Below are positions 26,284 through 35,380 of a stretch of DNA of 48,279 nucleotides, piece by piece (within the stretch, counting starts at the first letter, position 1; every line of letters starts with the position of its first letter). The notes under the pieces are model-generated. The model searched no databases and was not told the origin of the DNA. It saw only the letters and a list, made by a program, of their open reading frames with translations. Position numbers and translations under genes: made by a program. The DNA lies in contig JAPOQZ010000133.1 of assembly GCA_026710435.1 (NCBI GenBank), forward strand, positions 1-48,279, written 5' to 3'. The stretch is from a bacterium (GTDB taxonomy: Bacteria; Actinomycetota; Acidimicrobiia; Spongiisociales; Spongiisociaceae).

Positions 26284-26900
26284 TGAAGGGTTCTGTTTCT
26301 CAGAAGGTCTCGGATCTTATTGATGTTTTGCCAGGGCGGTCGTTCGTTCGGGTGAGAGACATCGAAGGCCCACGCACTGCGGTCGAGTCAGCCTTCTCCC
26401 GTCTAGCAACCGCCGGAACGATCACTCGTGTCCGCAAGGGTCTGTATTGGAAGGGGACTCCGACAGCGATGGGTATGTCGAGTCCGCGCATTGAAGAGGT
26501 GGCACTGGAACTCGGCGGCCCGGGTGCCGGTCCCTCGGGCGTGGCGGCGGCGCATTGGCTAGGTCTGACCTCGCAAGTGCCCGCGACCTATGTGACTTCA
26601 GTACCTAGACGTGTTCCAAAGCCCTGGGGACGGATACGGTTCACTCAGCGTCCTGTCGAGAGACTGATTCGCTCTCTTACCCCATCGGAGGTGGCTGTCT
26701 TGGAGGTATTGCGCGACGGGCCGAGTGTGGTCGAGTTCGGATGGGTCCGGTTCACGGACGTGGTCGAGCAGCTGGCGACCGCGGGGACGATAAGAGTGGA
26801 TGTATTGGACCGTCAGGTTCGTGATGAGCCACACCGCGCTGCTAGAGCACGCTGGGCGGATGTCCGTCAGGCCCTCTTTGAGGACGTGTCGGCGGCATGA
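26283..26900 (+). CDS. abiEi: AbiEi-type antitoxin/transcriptional repressor
   Basis: A 205-residue protein. The N-terminal winged helix (MKGSVSQKVSDLIDVLPGRSFVRVRDIEG...VESAFSRLATAGTITRVRKGLYWKG) is the DUF6088/AbiEi pattern, followed by VAAAHWLGLTSQVPATYVTSVPRR and a C-terminal domain with two-helix blocks. In type IV toxin-antitoxin systems AbiEi represses the operon and counters the AbiEii nucleotidyltransferase. The ATG at 26283 is chosen; the frame continues upstream through glgA antisense. The gene overlaps abiEii by 4 bases. Confidence 0.88.
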   Translation: MKGSVSQKVSDLIDVLPGRSFVRVRDIEGPRTAVESAFSRLATAGTITRVRKGLYWKGTPTAMGMSSPRIEEVALELGGPGAGPSGVAAAHWLGLTSQVPATYVTSVPRRVPKPWGRIRFTQRPVERLIRSLTPSEVAVLEVLRDGPSVVEFGWVRFTDVVEQLATAGTIRVDVLDRQVRDEPHRAARARWADVRQALFEDVSAA

Positions 26901-27847
26901 GTTGGCCCCTCCGCGAGTCGCCCGACGCGGTGGCAGCGGCTGCCGCACGGGTCGAGACGGTGACCGGGATTCCCATGGCGCATATCGAAAAGGACTTCTG
27001 GGTGACCGAGGTTCTGCGCGGTGTTGCTCACCACAGCCGCGCCACGGGAGTGAGTGCCGTATTCAAGGGCGGGACTAGCTTGTCGAAAGCGTTTCGGCTG
27101 ATCCAACGTTTCTCCGAGGATGTCGACATTCTTGTCATGGTTCCAGGTGCCAGCACCGGAGGGAATGATCGCTGCCTCAAGGGGTTCGTGGCCGCGGCGG
27201 AGGAGTCGACCGGTCTTGAGTCAAGCGTCGATTCTCGTACCGCCACGAGAGGGGTCAAGCGCACAGTGACCCTGAGTTATCCGACAGAGCTAGAACAAGG
27301 CCCTCTCCGATCGGGTGTGCTTCTGGAACTCGGCACTCGGGGTGGCGCAGTACCGACCATGCAGCGACAGGTCGTCAGCCTCTTGGTCGAGTATGCACCG
27401 GAAGCGGGGCTCGATTCCGATTTCCTTGAGTCAGAACCCGTAGTGATGCATGTACTTGCACCGGTGCGGTCACTGATTGAGAAACTAATGATCGTTCACC
27501 ACGCCGGGTCGAGCGCTAATGTCACTGAACAGGAACGTCTCGCTCGCCACTACTACGACATCTGGTCTCTACTCAGCGACGATGACACAGTCGCAGCCCT
27601 TGAAGAATCACCCGCCGACGTCCTAGCCCGTGAGGTATCAACGTTTACGGATGCGGCCGGTCTAGGCGGAACGATTCGACCCTCCGATGGCTTTGCAGCA
27701 TCGCCGGCTTTTGATCTCGCAGCAGCCCGAGCTGCGAGATCTGCGTTCGAGTCCGTGGTCTTGGATCAATTGGTGTGGCCCCAAGCGCCGCGACCCTCTT
27801 TTGAGGAGTGTTGTCAGGTGGTGCGACTCTATGCCGATCTCCTCTAA
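26897..27847 (+). CDS. abiEii: AbiEii/AbiGii nucleotidyltransferase toxin
   Basis: A 316-residue DUF1814-type nucleotidyltransferase. It shows IEKDFWVTEVL, the catalytic FKGGTSLSKAFRLIQRFSEDVDILV (GGTS plus E-D-V-D acids), and a C-terminal RSLIEKLMIVHHAG and RHYYDIWSLL. Members inhibit growth by transferring nucleotides to tRNA or other targets, as in abortive infection and MenT-like toxins. ATGA overlap with abiEi. All catalytic motifs are intact. Confidence 0.9.
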   Translation: MSWPLRESPDAVAAAAARVETVTGIPMAHIEKDFWVTEVLRGVAHHSRATGVSAVFKGGTSLSKAFRLIQRFSEDVDILVMVPGASTGGNDRCLKGFVAAAEESTGLESSVDSRTATRGVKRTVTLSYPTELEQGPLRSGVLLELGTRGGAVPTMQRQVVSLLVEYAPEAGLDSDFLESEPVVMHVLAPVRSLIEKLMIVHHAGSSANVTEQERLARHYYDIWSLLSDDDTVAALEESPADVLAREVSTFTDAAGLGGTIRPSDGFAASPAFDLAAARAARSAFESVVLDQLVWPQAPRPSFEECCQVVRLYADLL

Positions 27848-28195
27848 TACAGCGACTCGGAGTCTCAGAGGTCATTACGTTCGACACGACTTCGCTGTGC
27901 TCCGATAGGTCGCGATCTGAGAAGAGAATTCGACGTTTTTCGACGATAGCAGCCTTCCGATAGGTGGCTAGCCGGGAGTTCACGACTGTCGCCGGCTGCG
28001 CGCCGGGGGATTACCCGGGCCGCATCCCGCTCCGTTCGACCGGATGCTCATCGCCCAGGCCTTGGCGCGCAATCTGGCGCTGGACTCGATCGAGTCCCTG
28101 TTCGACTCCTACGGAGTGCGGCGCCTCTGGTGAAGCGGCCTCCGCGATAGTTTCGCCGAGTCTGGGCAGCCGGCCACACGGCTAGGATTCGCGGC
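27848..28195. other. Gap after abiEii containing a toxin relic
   Basis: About 350 bases. Apart from the VapC remnant at 27990-28133 I find no gene. AT content is higher at 27860-27960 than in the neighbours. The gatC promoter should lie within the last ~60 bases. Confidence 0.4.
27990..28133 (+). pseudogene. C-terminal relic of a VapC/PIN toxin
   Basis: One frame reads AGGLPGPHPAPFDRMLIAQAL, then ARNLALDSIESLFDSYGVRRLW and a stop at 28131-28133. This is the typical last third of a PIN toxin (H-x-D-PFDR-LLIAQA ... YGVRRLW), though the family aspartate before PFDR is an alanine here. There is no start codon or N-terminal half, and no antitoxin. It is a decayed remnant. Confidence 0.65.
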
Positions 28196-28492
28196 ATGCC
28201 CGTCGAAATCGATATCTCCCATGTGGCGCGCCTGGCGCGGCTCCGGTTGTCCCCCGACGAGCTCGAACTGTACGGGAGGCAGTGCCGGGAACTCCTGGAG
28301 CATGTAGCCCGGATCCAGGCGGTGGACACCGAGGGAGTGGAGCCGACGTCGCATCCCCTTCCGATGACCAACCGCTTCCGCGACGACCGGGTTACGCCCG
28401 AGACGGTGCTCAACCGGGACGAGGTCCTCGGACAGGCGCCCAGTTCGGAGGGTGAGTTCTTCCGGGTGCCGCCGGCTCTCGAGGACGATTGA
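28196..28492 (+). CDS. gatC: Asp-tRNA(Asn)/Glu-tRNA(Gln) amidotransferase subunit C
   Basis: A 98-residue GatC with VEIDISHVARLARLRLSPDELELYG, a helix ending in ARIQAVDTEGVEPTSHP, and the C-terminal RDDRVTP...APSSEGEFFRVPPALED, all diagnostic. GatC stabilises the GatA-GatB complex that amidates misacylated tRNAs. The stop overlaps the gatA ATG by one base. First gene of gatCAB. Confidence 0.95.
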   Translation: MPVEIDISHVARLARLRLSPDELELYGRQCRELLEHVARIQAVDTEGVEPTSHPLPMTNRFRDDRVTPETVLNRDEVLGQAPSSEGEFFRVPPALEDD

Positions 28493-29976
28493 TGACTCCC
28501 TTTTCCATCGCCGGGGCAGGCCGGACCCTGCGGGACGGGTCTACCACGTCCGTCGAACTCGTCGAGCAGGTACTGGAGCGCTCGTCGATGGTCGAGGCCC
28601 AGGTCCACGCCTACCTGACTCTCGACTCCGAGGGCATTGTCCGGGCTGCCCGGGAAGCCGACCAGGCTCTCGCGACCGGGAACGACCGCGGACCATTGCA
28701 TGGCATCCCGATCGCACTCAAGGACAACATGACCACGAGGGGAATGGAGACCACCGCCGGGTCGAGAATCCTGGCGGGATACATCCCCCCCTACGACGCC
28801 ACCGTCGTCAGCCGGCTTCGGGCGGCGGGTGCCCTGATAACCGGCAAGACCAACCTCGATGAGTTCGCCATGGGTTCCTCCACCGAGAACTCCGCCTTCG
28901 GACCCACCCGCAACCCGTGGAACACCGACCGGGTGCCCGGCGGTTCGTCGGGCGGTAGTGCGGCAGCAGTGGCGGCCAGGATGGCGTTCGGGGCTCTGGG
29001 TTCCGACACGGGTGGTTCGATCCGCCAGCCCGCTTCCCTCTGCGGGGTGGTGGGCTGCAAACCGACCTACGGAGCGGTTAGCCGCTACGGTCTCATCGCC
29101 TTCGCCTCCTCCCTCGACCAGATAGGGCCGCTGACCCACACGGTGGAGGACGCCACCCTCCTGCTCGATGCCGTCAGCGGACACGACCCCCTCGATGCCA
29201 CTTCCTACCCGGGGGCACTGGTCCCGTCCGGAGAGCGGCTCGGCAGGGGGCTCGAAGGTGTGCGCGTCGGGGTCGCTGCCGACATCGGGGGAGTGGAAGG
29301 CGTGGAGCCGGACGTAGAGTCCTCCTTCGCACGGATCGTCGCAGGGATGGAAGGAGCAGGCGCGAAGTTGGTCGACGTGTCCCTGCCCTCCACCGCAGAG
29401 GGTCTGTCCGCCTACTACCTGATCGCCCCGGCAGAGTGTTCGGCGAACCTGGCGCGGTTCGACGGCGTGCGCTACGGGCTCCGGGTCGAGGGAACCACCA
29501 CCGAGGACATGATGTCCCGTACCAGGGCCGAAGGGTTCGGACCCGAGGTGACCCGCCGGGTGCTGCTGGGTACGTTCGCCCTATCGGCCGGCTACCACGA
29601 GGCTTTCTACGGCCAGGCCCAGAGGGTACGTACCCTCATCCTCCGTGAGTTCGCCCGTGCCTACGAGCAGTGCGATGTGGTGGTGTCGCCGACCAGTCCG
29701 ACCACTGCCTTCGCACTGGGCGACCGGACCGACGATCCGCTGTCCATGTACGTCAGCGACGTGTTCACGATTCCCTCCAACCTGGCCGGCCATCCGTCGA
29801 TCAGCGTTCCCGTGGGCACCGATCGCAACCATCTTCCCATCGGATTCCAGGTGATGGCCCCTGCTCTGGAGGAGGCGGTGATGTTCCAGGTGGCCGAGGC
29901 GGTGGAGGCCCTGGCCGGCTTCGACACGACCGTGCCTTTCGACCCGGAGTTCGGGCTGAGAGGAGGTGTACGGTGA
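28492..29976 (+). CDS. gatA: Glu-tRNA(Gln) amidotransferase subunit A
   Basis: The amidase subunit (494 residues) that releases ammonia from glutamine. The Ser-cisSer-Lys triad is visible: lysine in PIALKDNMTT, GGSSGGSAAAVAA and GSDTGGSIRQPASLCGVVGCKPTYG. The length and C-terminal PFDPEFGLRGG fit GatA. ATG at 28492 is used (the TTG at 28489 is less likely). Its stop overlaps the gatB GTG by 4 bases (GTGA), continuing the coupled operon. Confidence 0.96.
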   Translation: MTPFSIAGAGRTLRDGSTTSVELVEQVLERSSMVEAQVHAYLTLDSEGIVRAAREADQALATGNDRGPLHGIPIALKDNMTTRGMETTAGSRILAGYIPPYDATVVSRLRAAGALITGKTNLDEFAMGSSTENSAFGPTRNPWNTDRVPGGSSGGSAAAVAARMAFGALGSDTGGSIRQPASLCGVVGCKPTYGAVSRYGLIAFASSLDQIGPLTHTVEDATLLLDAVSGHDPLDATSYPGALVPSGERLGRGLEGVRVGVAADIGGVEGVEPDVESSFARIVAGMEGAGAKLVDVSLPSTAEGLSAYYLIAPAECSANLARFDGVRYGLRVEGTTTEDMMSRTRAEGFGPEVTRRVLLGTFALSAGYHEAFYGQAQRVRTLILREFARAYEQCDVVVSPTSPTTAFALGDRTDDPLSMYVSDVFTIPSNLAGHPSISVPVGTDRNHLPIGFQVMAPALEEAVMFQVAEAVEALAGFDTTVPFDPEFGLRGGVR

Positions 29977-31421
29977 GCTGGGAGGCGGTCATAGGCTTGG
30001 AGACCCACGTGGAGCTCTCCACGCGCTCGAAGATGTTCTGCGGCTGCCCGGCCCGTTTCGACGCGGCTCCCAACACCAACGTCTGCCCCGTGTGCCTGGG
30101 ACTCCCCGGTGCCCTGCCGGTGCCCAACCGGGAGGCGATCAACCGGATCATGCGGATCGGCCTGGCTCTCAACTGCTCGATAGCCCCGCGACCGGTCTTC
30201 CACCGCAAGAACTACTTCTATGCCGACCTGCCCAAGAACTACCAGATCTCGCAGTTCGACCTGCCGGTGTGCGTGGACGGGTACCTCGATGTCGGTGGCG
30301 ACCACGAGGGAAGGGTGGGCATCGAGCGGGTCCACCAGGAGGAGGACACCGGGAAGAGCACCCATGTGGGAGGGGACGGGCGGATCACCGCCGCCGCCTA
30401 CTCGCTGCTCGACTTCAACCGTTCGGGCGTGCCCCTCGTCGAGATCGTCACCCGGCCCGACATCCGTTCCGCCGCCCAGGCCCGGACCTACGCCCAAGAG
30501 TTGCGCCTGCTCGTCGAGGCGCTCGGAGTGTCCGACGCGAAGCTGGAGGAGGGCTCCATCCGCTTCGACGCCAACGTCTCGATCCGCACCGGACCCGAGG
30601 CGCCTCTGGGCACCAAGGTCGAGGTCAAGAACATGAACTCCTTCCGGTCTCTGGAGCGGGCCGTCGCCTACGAGATCCAGCGCCAGACGGCCCGGCTCGG
30701 GGCCGGCCAGCGGATCGTGATGGAGACCCGGCACTGGGACGAGGAGGTCGGTGTGACAAGGGGCGGCCGGGTGAAGGAGGGGAGCTCCGACTACCGCTAC
30801 TTCCCCGACCCTGACCTCGTTCCCATGGACATCGATCGGTCCTGGGAGGAGAAGATGGCCGCCCTGCTCCCCGAACTGCCCGCCCAGCGCCGCACCCGGT
30901 ACGAGGACCTGGGGATCGACGCGGCGCAGGCGGCAACCCTGGCCGGGGCCGGCTCCCATCTCCATAGGTTGTTCGACGATGCCGTACGGTCCGGCGCGGG
31001 CCCGGCGCAGGCCGGCAACTGGGTCACCGGTGAAGTAGTGGCCATCCTGCGCCGTTCGGGCAAGGACTCCCTGGAAGGGTCACCCCTCAGCGGTGCCCAC
31101 CTGGCGGAGCTCCTTGCGATGATCAGGAAGTCGGCGGTGTCGGCGTCAGCCGCCCGCGAGGTGCTGGCGGGTGTCATGTCAGGCGAGGGGTCGCCCGGGG
31201 AGGTGGCAGCTGCCCGGGACCTCCTCCAGATATCGGACACGGGCGTTCTGGAGTCGGCGCTGGCAGCCGTGATCGCTGCCAACCCGGACGAGTTCGCCCG
31301 CCTGCGGAACGGCGAGAGAAAGCTGATCGGGTTCTTTGTCGGCAGGGTCATGCGGGAGACCCGTGGGAAGGCCGACCCGAAGCTGGCCGGCAGCCTGATC
31401 AGGGACCGGGCGGGACTGTAG
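29973..31421 (+). CDS. gatB: Glu-tRNA(Gln) amidotransferase subunit B
   Basis: The tRNA-binding and kinase subunit (482 residues). It starts at the GTG at 29973 (preceded by GAGGAGGT), giving SWEAVIGLETHVELSTRSKMFCGC, then NVCPVCLGLPGALPVPN with the zinc cysteines, RKNYFYADLPKNYQISQ, HQEEDTGKS, LLDFNRSGVPLVEIVT, EEGSIRFDANVSIR, and a YqeY-like C-terminal tail domain (about 335-480). The ORF extending to 29670 is an antisense-free read-through of gatA and is rejected. All sections expected of GatB are present. Confidence 0.96.
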   Translation: MSWEAVIGLETHVELSTRSKMFCGCPARFDAAPNTNVCPVCLGLPGALPVPNREAINRIMRIGLALNCSIAPRPVFHRKNYFYADLPKNYQISQFDLPVCVDGYLDVGGDHEGRVGIERVHQEEDTGKSTHVGGDGRITAAAYSLLDFNRSGVPLVEIVTRPDIRSAAQARTYAQELRLLVEALGVSDAKLEEGSIRFDANVSIRTGPEAPLGTKVEVKNMNSFRSLERAVAYEIQRQTARLGAGQRIVMETRHWDEEVGVTRGGRVKEGSSDYRYFPDPDLVPMDIDRSWEEKMAALLPELPAQRRTRYEDLGIDAAQAATLAGAGSHLHRLFDDAVRSGAGPAQAGNWVTGEVVAILRRSGKDSLEGSPLSGAHLAELLAMIRKSAVSASAAREVLAGVMSGEGSPGEVAAARDLLQISDTGVLESALAAVIAANPDEFARLRNGERKLIGFFVGRVMRETRGKADPKLAGSLIRDRAGL

Positions 31422-31458
31422 GCGGCGCATGTGCCGGTGACCCTCTTAAGCTGGACGA

Positions 31459-31692
31459 ATGCTTGATTCCCGGTTGTTCGGCCAAGTGGACATCGACACC
31501 GTCATCGACCGCGCTCCTTCCCTGATCGACCGGCTCCGCGACATGATCCCGGCCGATGTGGCGCTGATGGTGGGGGTGGCGGCCACTGTGATGGTGGGCT
31601 GGTGGTTGATCCGCAAGTTCACGAAGCTGGCCCTGTACGCCGCGATCGTCGGGGGCGCCGCCTGGCTCTGGTACTTCGGCTTTCCTGACTGA
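31459..31692 (+). CDS. Small single-pass membrane protein
   Basis: A 77-residue protein with an amphipathic N-terminus (FGQVDIDTVIDRAPSLIDRLRDMIP), a hydrophobic stretch (ADVALMVGVAATVMVGWWLIRKF) and a second one (ALYAAIVGGAAWLWYFGF). It lies between gatB and the convergent pgpA gene. No family is recognised and no function is proposed. The start is the ATG at 31459. Confidence 0.6.
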   Translation: MLDSRLFGQVDIDTVIDRAPSLIDRLRDMIPADVALMVGVAATVMVGWWLIRKFTKLALYAAIVGGAAWLWYFGFPD

Positions 31693-31708
31693 AGCGATCC
31701 GGGGCCGG

Positions 31709-32158
31709 TCAGCCTATCGCAGCCTGGGCGATCCAGGCCGCGGCCAGACCCCACAACCCGGCCACCAGATCATCGGCGGTGATACCGAGGCCGCCCGGGA
31801 GTCCCTCCGCCCTTCTCACCAGCGGGAACCTTTTGGTGATGTCGGCGACCCGGAACACCGCGAAGCCGATGAGTGCTGGAACCATGGAAACCCCGATCGT
31901 GGCGATGAACGTCCCGGCTGCCTCGTCCACCACCACCCAGCCGGGATCACCTTCCTCGGCGAAGCGCGAACTCGCCCACCAGGACACGGCAACGACCAGC
32001 AACGCGGCTGCAAGCTGGGCGATCCAACCCACCCGAGCGAGCAGCAGGGCCGGCACCAATGCGACCAGCCCTCCCACCGTTCCCGACCCGGCGTCCGATC
32101 CCCGCACATGCCTGAGGATCAACCCGGACCCGAACCACGAGGCGAGCATCCTGTCCAT
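31709..32158 (-). CDS. pgpA: Phosphatidylglycerophosphatase A
   Basis: A 149-residue integral membrane phosphatase that forms phosphatidylglycerol. Motifs are GSGL...DAGSGTVGGLVAL near the N-terminus, VVVDEAAGTFIA in the middle, and EGLPGGLGITADDLVAGLWGL at the end, with four membrane segments. The ATG at 32158 gives the usual N-terminus; the longer frame overlaps the divergent peptidase promoter. The spacing to the S9 peptidase start is 70 bases. Confidence 0.88.
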   Translation of the reverse strand: MDRMLASWFGSGLILRHVRGSDAGSGTVGGLVALVPALLLARVGWIAQLAAALLVVAVSWWASSRFAEEGDPGWVVVDEAAGTFIATIGVSMVPALIGFAVFRVADITKRFPLVRRAEGLPGGLGITADDLVAGLWGLAAAWIAQAAIG

Positions 32159-32228
32159 GCGAGCGAGGCTAGCGACGTCTCCTGCTGTCAGATTGCCAAC
32201 CGGCTGAGCAGGGCTACGCTCGGATGTC

Positions 32229-34148
32229 ATGAAACCCACCGACATCGCCCTCATCAAGCATGTAGCCGATCCGCAGATGCACCCGGACGGCCATCGGATC
32301 GCCTTCGTCGTCAGCAATGTCGACCTGGAGGGGGACCGCTACACGAGTTCGATCTGGCTGTGGGAGGGAGAAGCGAGGCAACTGACCTCCGGATCCCACG
32401 ATTCGGCCCCCCGGTGGTCACCGGACGGCCGGAAGCTGGCCTTTGTCAGGAAGGGGAAGGAGGAGATCGATCGACCGCAACTGGCGCTGATGCCCTCCGA
32501 CGGTGGCGAAGCCAGGGTGGTCACCTCCTTCGAACTGGGAGTGCGGGGGCCGGCCTGGGCGCCTGACGGATCGTCGGCACTCGTGCTCGCCACCGGATGG
32601 CACGGGGAGTGGGCCGGCCTCGACAAGGACGAACGGGCTCGCAGGCCACGCCGCATCACCGGGTTCGACGTGCGGCTCGACGACGAGGGCTGGTTGCACG
32701 ACCGCCGGACTTACGCCTACCTCATAGATCCCGACGGTGAGGCCGAACCGCGCAGGGTGGGAGATTCCGACGAGGACGAATCCGACCCGGTATGGTCGCC
32801 GGACGGCTCGAGGGTGGCCGTCTTGACCAGTCGTGACAACCCGAGGTTCCTGGAGAACGGTTACGAAGTGGTCGAGATGGACGTGAACGGGGGAGGCGAG
32901 ACCGTCCGGGCACGACGATCGGGCTACTTCGTGCTCGACTACGACCCCTCCGGCAACCTGTACGGCATCGGAAGCCCTGCACCCGACTACCCCTACGTCT
33001 GTTCCCTGTGGCGGCTCGACCAGCCTCCGGTGGACATAACAGGTCACATCGATCGCAGCATCAACGGCCTGGCCACCGCCGCAGCCCTGGAGAGGCCGAT
33101 CTGGCTCGAGGACGGTTTCCTGACCGGGATGGTGGACCGGGGACGGGCTCCCGTCGTGGCGTTCGATCCGGATGGCGGAGTACGGACGGTTCTCGGTGGC
33201 GATCGTTACATCACCGGGCTTTCCAGATCAGCGTCTGGACGCCTGGCCTTCACTTCCACCCATCCGGCGTGTCCGGGCGAGTTGTACGAGGTGACCCCAG
33301 ACGGCGAGGAACGATGCCTGACCGACTTCAACCGGGACATCCGGGCCTGCGGGGCATTGGTCAGCCCCGAGTTCTTCCAGGTGGAGAGCGCTCCCGGAGT
33401 CGAACTCGACACTTGGGCTTTCCTGCCGGAGGGCGAGGGTCCCTTCCCTGTGCTGCTCAACATCCACGGAGGCCCGGCCTCCGAGTACGGGTTCTACTTC
33501 TTCGACGAGTTCCAGGTCTACGTATCGGCCGGGTACGCGGTCGTCGCCTGCAATCCCAGAGGTTCGGAGGGGCAAGGCCACGACTGGCTCCGCGCCGTGG
33601 TGGGCGAGGGCTGGGGGAAGGTGGATGTGGAGGACATCACCGCGGTGGTCGACCAGGCCCTCCGGCGCGAGCCGCGTCTCGATCCGGATCGGCTCGGGAT
33701 CATGGGCGGTTCCTACGGCGGGTTCCTCACGGCTTGGACCATCGCCAGGGATCACCGTTACCGGTCGGCCGTGGTGGAACGAGCCCTGACCGACTGGGAA
33801 TCGTTCGGAGGCACATCGGACCTCAGCCGTGACTTTTCCGGCCTCTACCTGTACCCGGCTAAGGCCGGCGATCATGAGGCGCTGTGGAAGGCAAGTCCCA
33901 TGGCCACCGCGAGCCGGGTCACCACACCCACGCTGATCATCCACTCGGAGAGCGACCTGCGCTGCCCGATCGGGCAGGGAGAGCAGTTCTTCACGGCGCT
34001 TCTCCGCAACGGGGTCGACGTGGAAATGGTCCGTTTCCCGGACGAGGGTCACGAACTGAGCCGCAGCGGGGCGCCCCGCCACCGCGTGGAGCGCTTCGAG
34101 TACATCCTCGACTGGCATGCCCGCCACCTCAGGCCACGTGAGCGCTAG
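32229..34148 (+). CDS. S9-family prolyl oligopeptidase-like serine peptidase
   Basis: A 639-residue cytoplasmic peptidase. Residues ~1-370 form a beta-propeller with repeated WSPDG/WAPDG blades (SAPRWSPDGRKLAFV, GPAWAPDGSSALVL, DPVWSPDGSRVAVL). Residues ~380-639 form the alpha/beta hydrolase: NIHGGPASEYG oxyanion region, nucleophile S495 in GGSYGGF, D576 in ESDLRCP and H608 in DEGHE. It is an acylaminoacyl-peptidase or dipeptidyl-peptidase type enzyme cleaving short peptides. Its 3' end overlaps the convergent protease gene by 4 bases. Confidence 0.93.
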   Translation: MKPTDIALIKHVADPQMHPDGHRIAFVVSNVDLEGDRYTSSIWLWEGEARQLTSGSHDSAPRWSPDGRKLAFVRKGKEEIDRPQLALMPSDGGEARVVTSFELGVRGPAWAPDGSSALVLATGWHGEWAGLDKDERARRPRRITGFDVRLDDEGWLHDRRTYAYLIDPDGEAEPRRVGDSDEDESDPVWSPDGSRVAVLTSRDNPRFLENGYEVVEMDVNGGGETVRARRSGYFVLDYDPSGNLYGIGSPAPDYPYVCSLWRLDQPPVDITGHIDRSINGLATAAALERPIWLEDGFLTGMVDRGRAPVVAFDPDGGVRTVLGGDRYITGLSRSASGRLAFTSTHPACPGELYEVTPDGEERCLTDFNRDIRACGALVSPEFFQVESAPGVELDTWAFLPEGEGPFPVLLNIHGGPASEYGFYFFDEFQVYVSAGYAVVACNPRGSEGQGHDWLRAVVGEGWGKVDVEDITAVVDQALRREPRLDPDRLGIMGGSYGGFLTAWTIARDHRYRSAVVERALTDWESFGGTSDLSRDFSGLYLYPAKAGDHEALWKASPMATASRVTTPTLIIHSESDLRCPIGQGEQFFTALLRNGVDVEMVRFPDEGHELSRSGAPRHRVERFEYILDWHARHLRPRER

Positions 34149-34888
34149 AAAGGCAAGACTTGGGAGGCAGTCCGGCTCTCGTAGATGGAGCAACCATTCT
34201 TGATGAGTCGGAAGTACTTGGTCCAGAGTCGCCAGATCATCTGCCACTGTGTTTCGGAGGGTTTGGGTTGCTGGACAGGCAAACCCGCTTCGATAGCTTC
34301 TTTGGCCCCGAACATCGCACCATGCACCTTAGGATCTGCGATGAAAGGCTTCTTTAGCTTCTCGGTAAGTTCTTCTATCTGTTCGGGTAGGCGGTCGGGA
34401 TTACTAGCGAGAGCTTCCTTCATGAGATCGTCGGCTCGCTGGATGGCTGATTGGGCCTGCTGGTACATCAGATAGGTCACATCGCTAAGGAGTGAAGCCA
34501 TGAGCGGGACGGCATTGGGCTGGTTTTGTACCTGTTGAAGGGCCCCGTCAACCGCCGCAATGAGGTCTTTTGCCGCTACCCAGTTAAGAGTCTCTTGCGA
34601 GATGTTCAACTGTGGGTCCACGGGCCCGAGATCACTGGTCGGTCCCATGAGTATGCTATGGGCACCCATCGCAAGCAGTGTACCGGCGCTCTTTGCACGA
34701 TCGGGGACTATGACGGTCAGCTGTCTACATCGATCCTGCGCCGATCGCGCCATGCGAACCGCTACCTCACCATCACCACCGAGTGTGTTGAGCATCAGAT
34801 GAAGGTCCTCGTCGGGATTGGCGTCGTAAAGGCCGTCGAGGAGCTCCTCAAAGTAAGTGACACTACCCATCCAAATGTAGTCGACCAC
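34145..34888 (-). CDS. ClpP-fold serine protease (SDH_sah-like), probably frameshifted at its 5' end
   Basis: A 247-residue open frame in the ClpP/crotonase-like SDH_sah family: MGSVTYFEELLDGL..., LHLMLNTLGGDGEVAVRMARS, then the catalytic serine in DRAKSAGTLLAMGAHSILMGPTSDLGPVDPQ. The GTG at 34888 falls in the middle of conserved sequence. The same frame continues upstream for ~36 codons of convincing protein (LYTTPSSGRYDRQALIKQYEDTTGARLIAV) without any start codon. An ATG at 35001 in another frame gives MSELPIPEP and would join it if one base were restored at the CCC run (34975-34977). So the true gene is probably 34145-35001 with a frameshift. These proteases are thought to act on membrane-associated substrates; the substrate is unknown. 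Confidence 0.7.
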   Translation of the reverse strand: MVDYIWMGSVTYFEELLDGLYDANPDEDLHLMLNTLGGDGEVAVRMARSAQDRCRQLTVIVPDRAKSAGTLLAMGAHSILMGPTSDLGPVDPQLNISQETLNWVAAKDLIAAVDGALQQVQNQPNAVPLMASLLSDVTYLMYQQAQSAIQRADDLMKEALASNPDRLPEQIEELTEKLKKPFIADPKVHGAMFGAKEAIEAGLPVQQPKPSETQWQMIWRLWTKYFRLIKNGCSIYESRTASQVLPF

Positions 34889-34997
34889 TGCGATTAGGCG
34901 GGCTCCGGTAGTATCCTCGTATTGCTTGATAAGAGCCTGACGGTCGTATCTGCCCGAACTCGGCGTGGTATATAGGGCTCTGGGATTGGAAGCTCAC

Positions 34998-35192
34998 TCA
35001 TCCGACGGTACGAGGAGAATTCGCGATGGGGGGCTTGCCTTCACGGAGCTTCCTGCCGAGTTCCCGCGCGTCGCGCGCTCGCTTGATCCTCTCAGCCCAG
35101 TCGTCGCCCGGTTGTAACAGATCCCGAGCTGGCGCGTCCACGCGCCTTCCTGACTCCGGTGTCTCGCGTGCGGTTCTGAGGGTGACCTCCAT
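34998..35192 (-). CDS. Small hypothetical protein coupled to the SDH_sah protease
   Basis: A 64-residue ORF (MEVTLRTARETPESGRR...) with ATG at 35192 preceded by GGGAGA. It is highly charged, with a probable helix (DWAERIKRARDARELGRKLREGK). Its TGA overlaps the presumed protease ATG at 35001 by 4 bases (ATGA), the arrangement of coupled genes. The longer ORF from 35468 has atypical composition upstream and crosses the ilvE start; it is rejected. No family is known to me. Confidence 0.5.
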   Translation of the reverse strand: MEVTLRTARETPESGRRVDAPARDLLQPGDDWAERIKRARDARELGRKLREGKPPIANSPRTVG

Positions 35193-35380
35193 TTCTCCCG
35201 ATCCTATATTGCTGTTCCTGCGTACAGAGGATCTTCTTGGACATCTGTCTGCATTCTGGCGTTGACGGTACTCTATGGGTGAGACATCCACCCCGAGGCG
35301 TATCCTCGGCTGGTACCACAGCCCCGTGAGACTGGAGTCAGCGAACGGTCCGAGTGGGGCCAACCGACTCGCGAGCCCTC

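Noticed and set aside
29661-30965. 434-residue minus-strand frame opposite gatA-gatB
   Set aside because: Antisense shadow of gatA and gatB with no recognisable domain.
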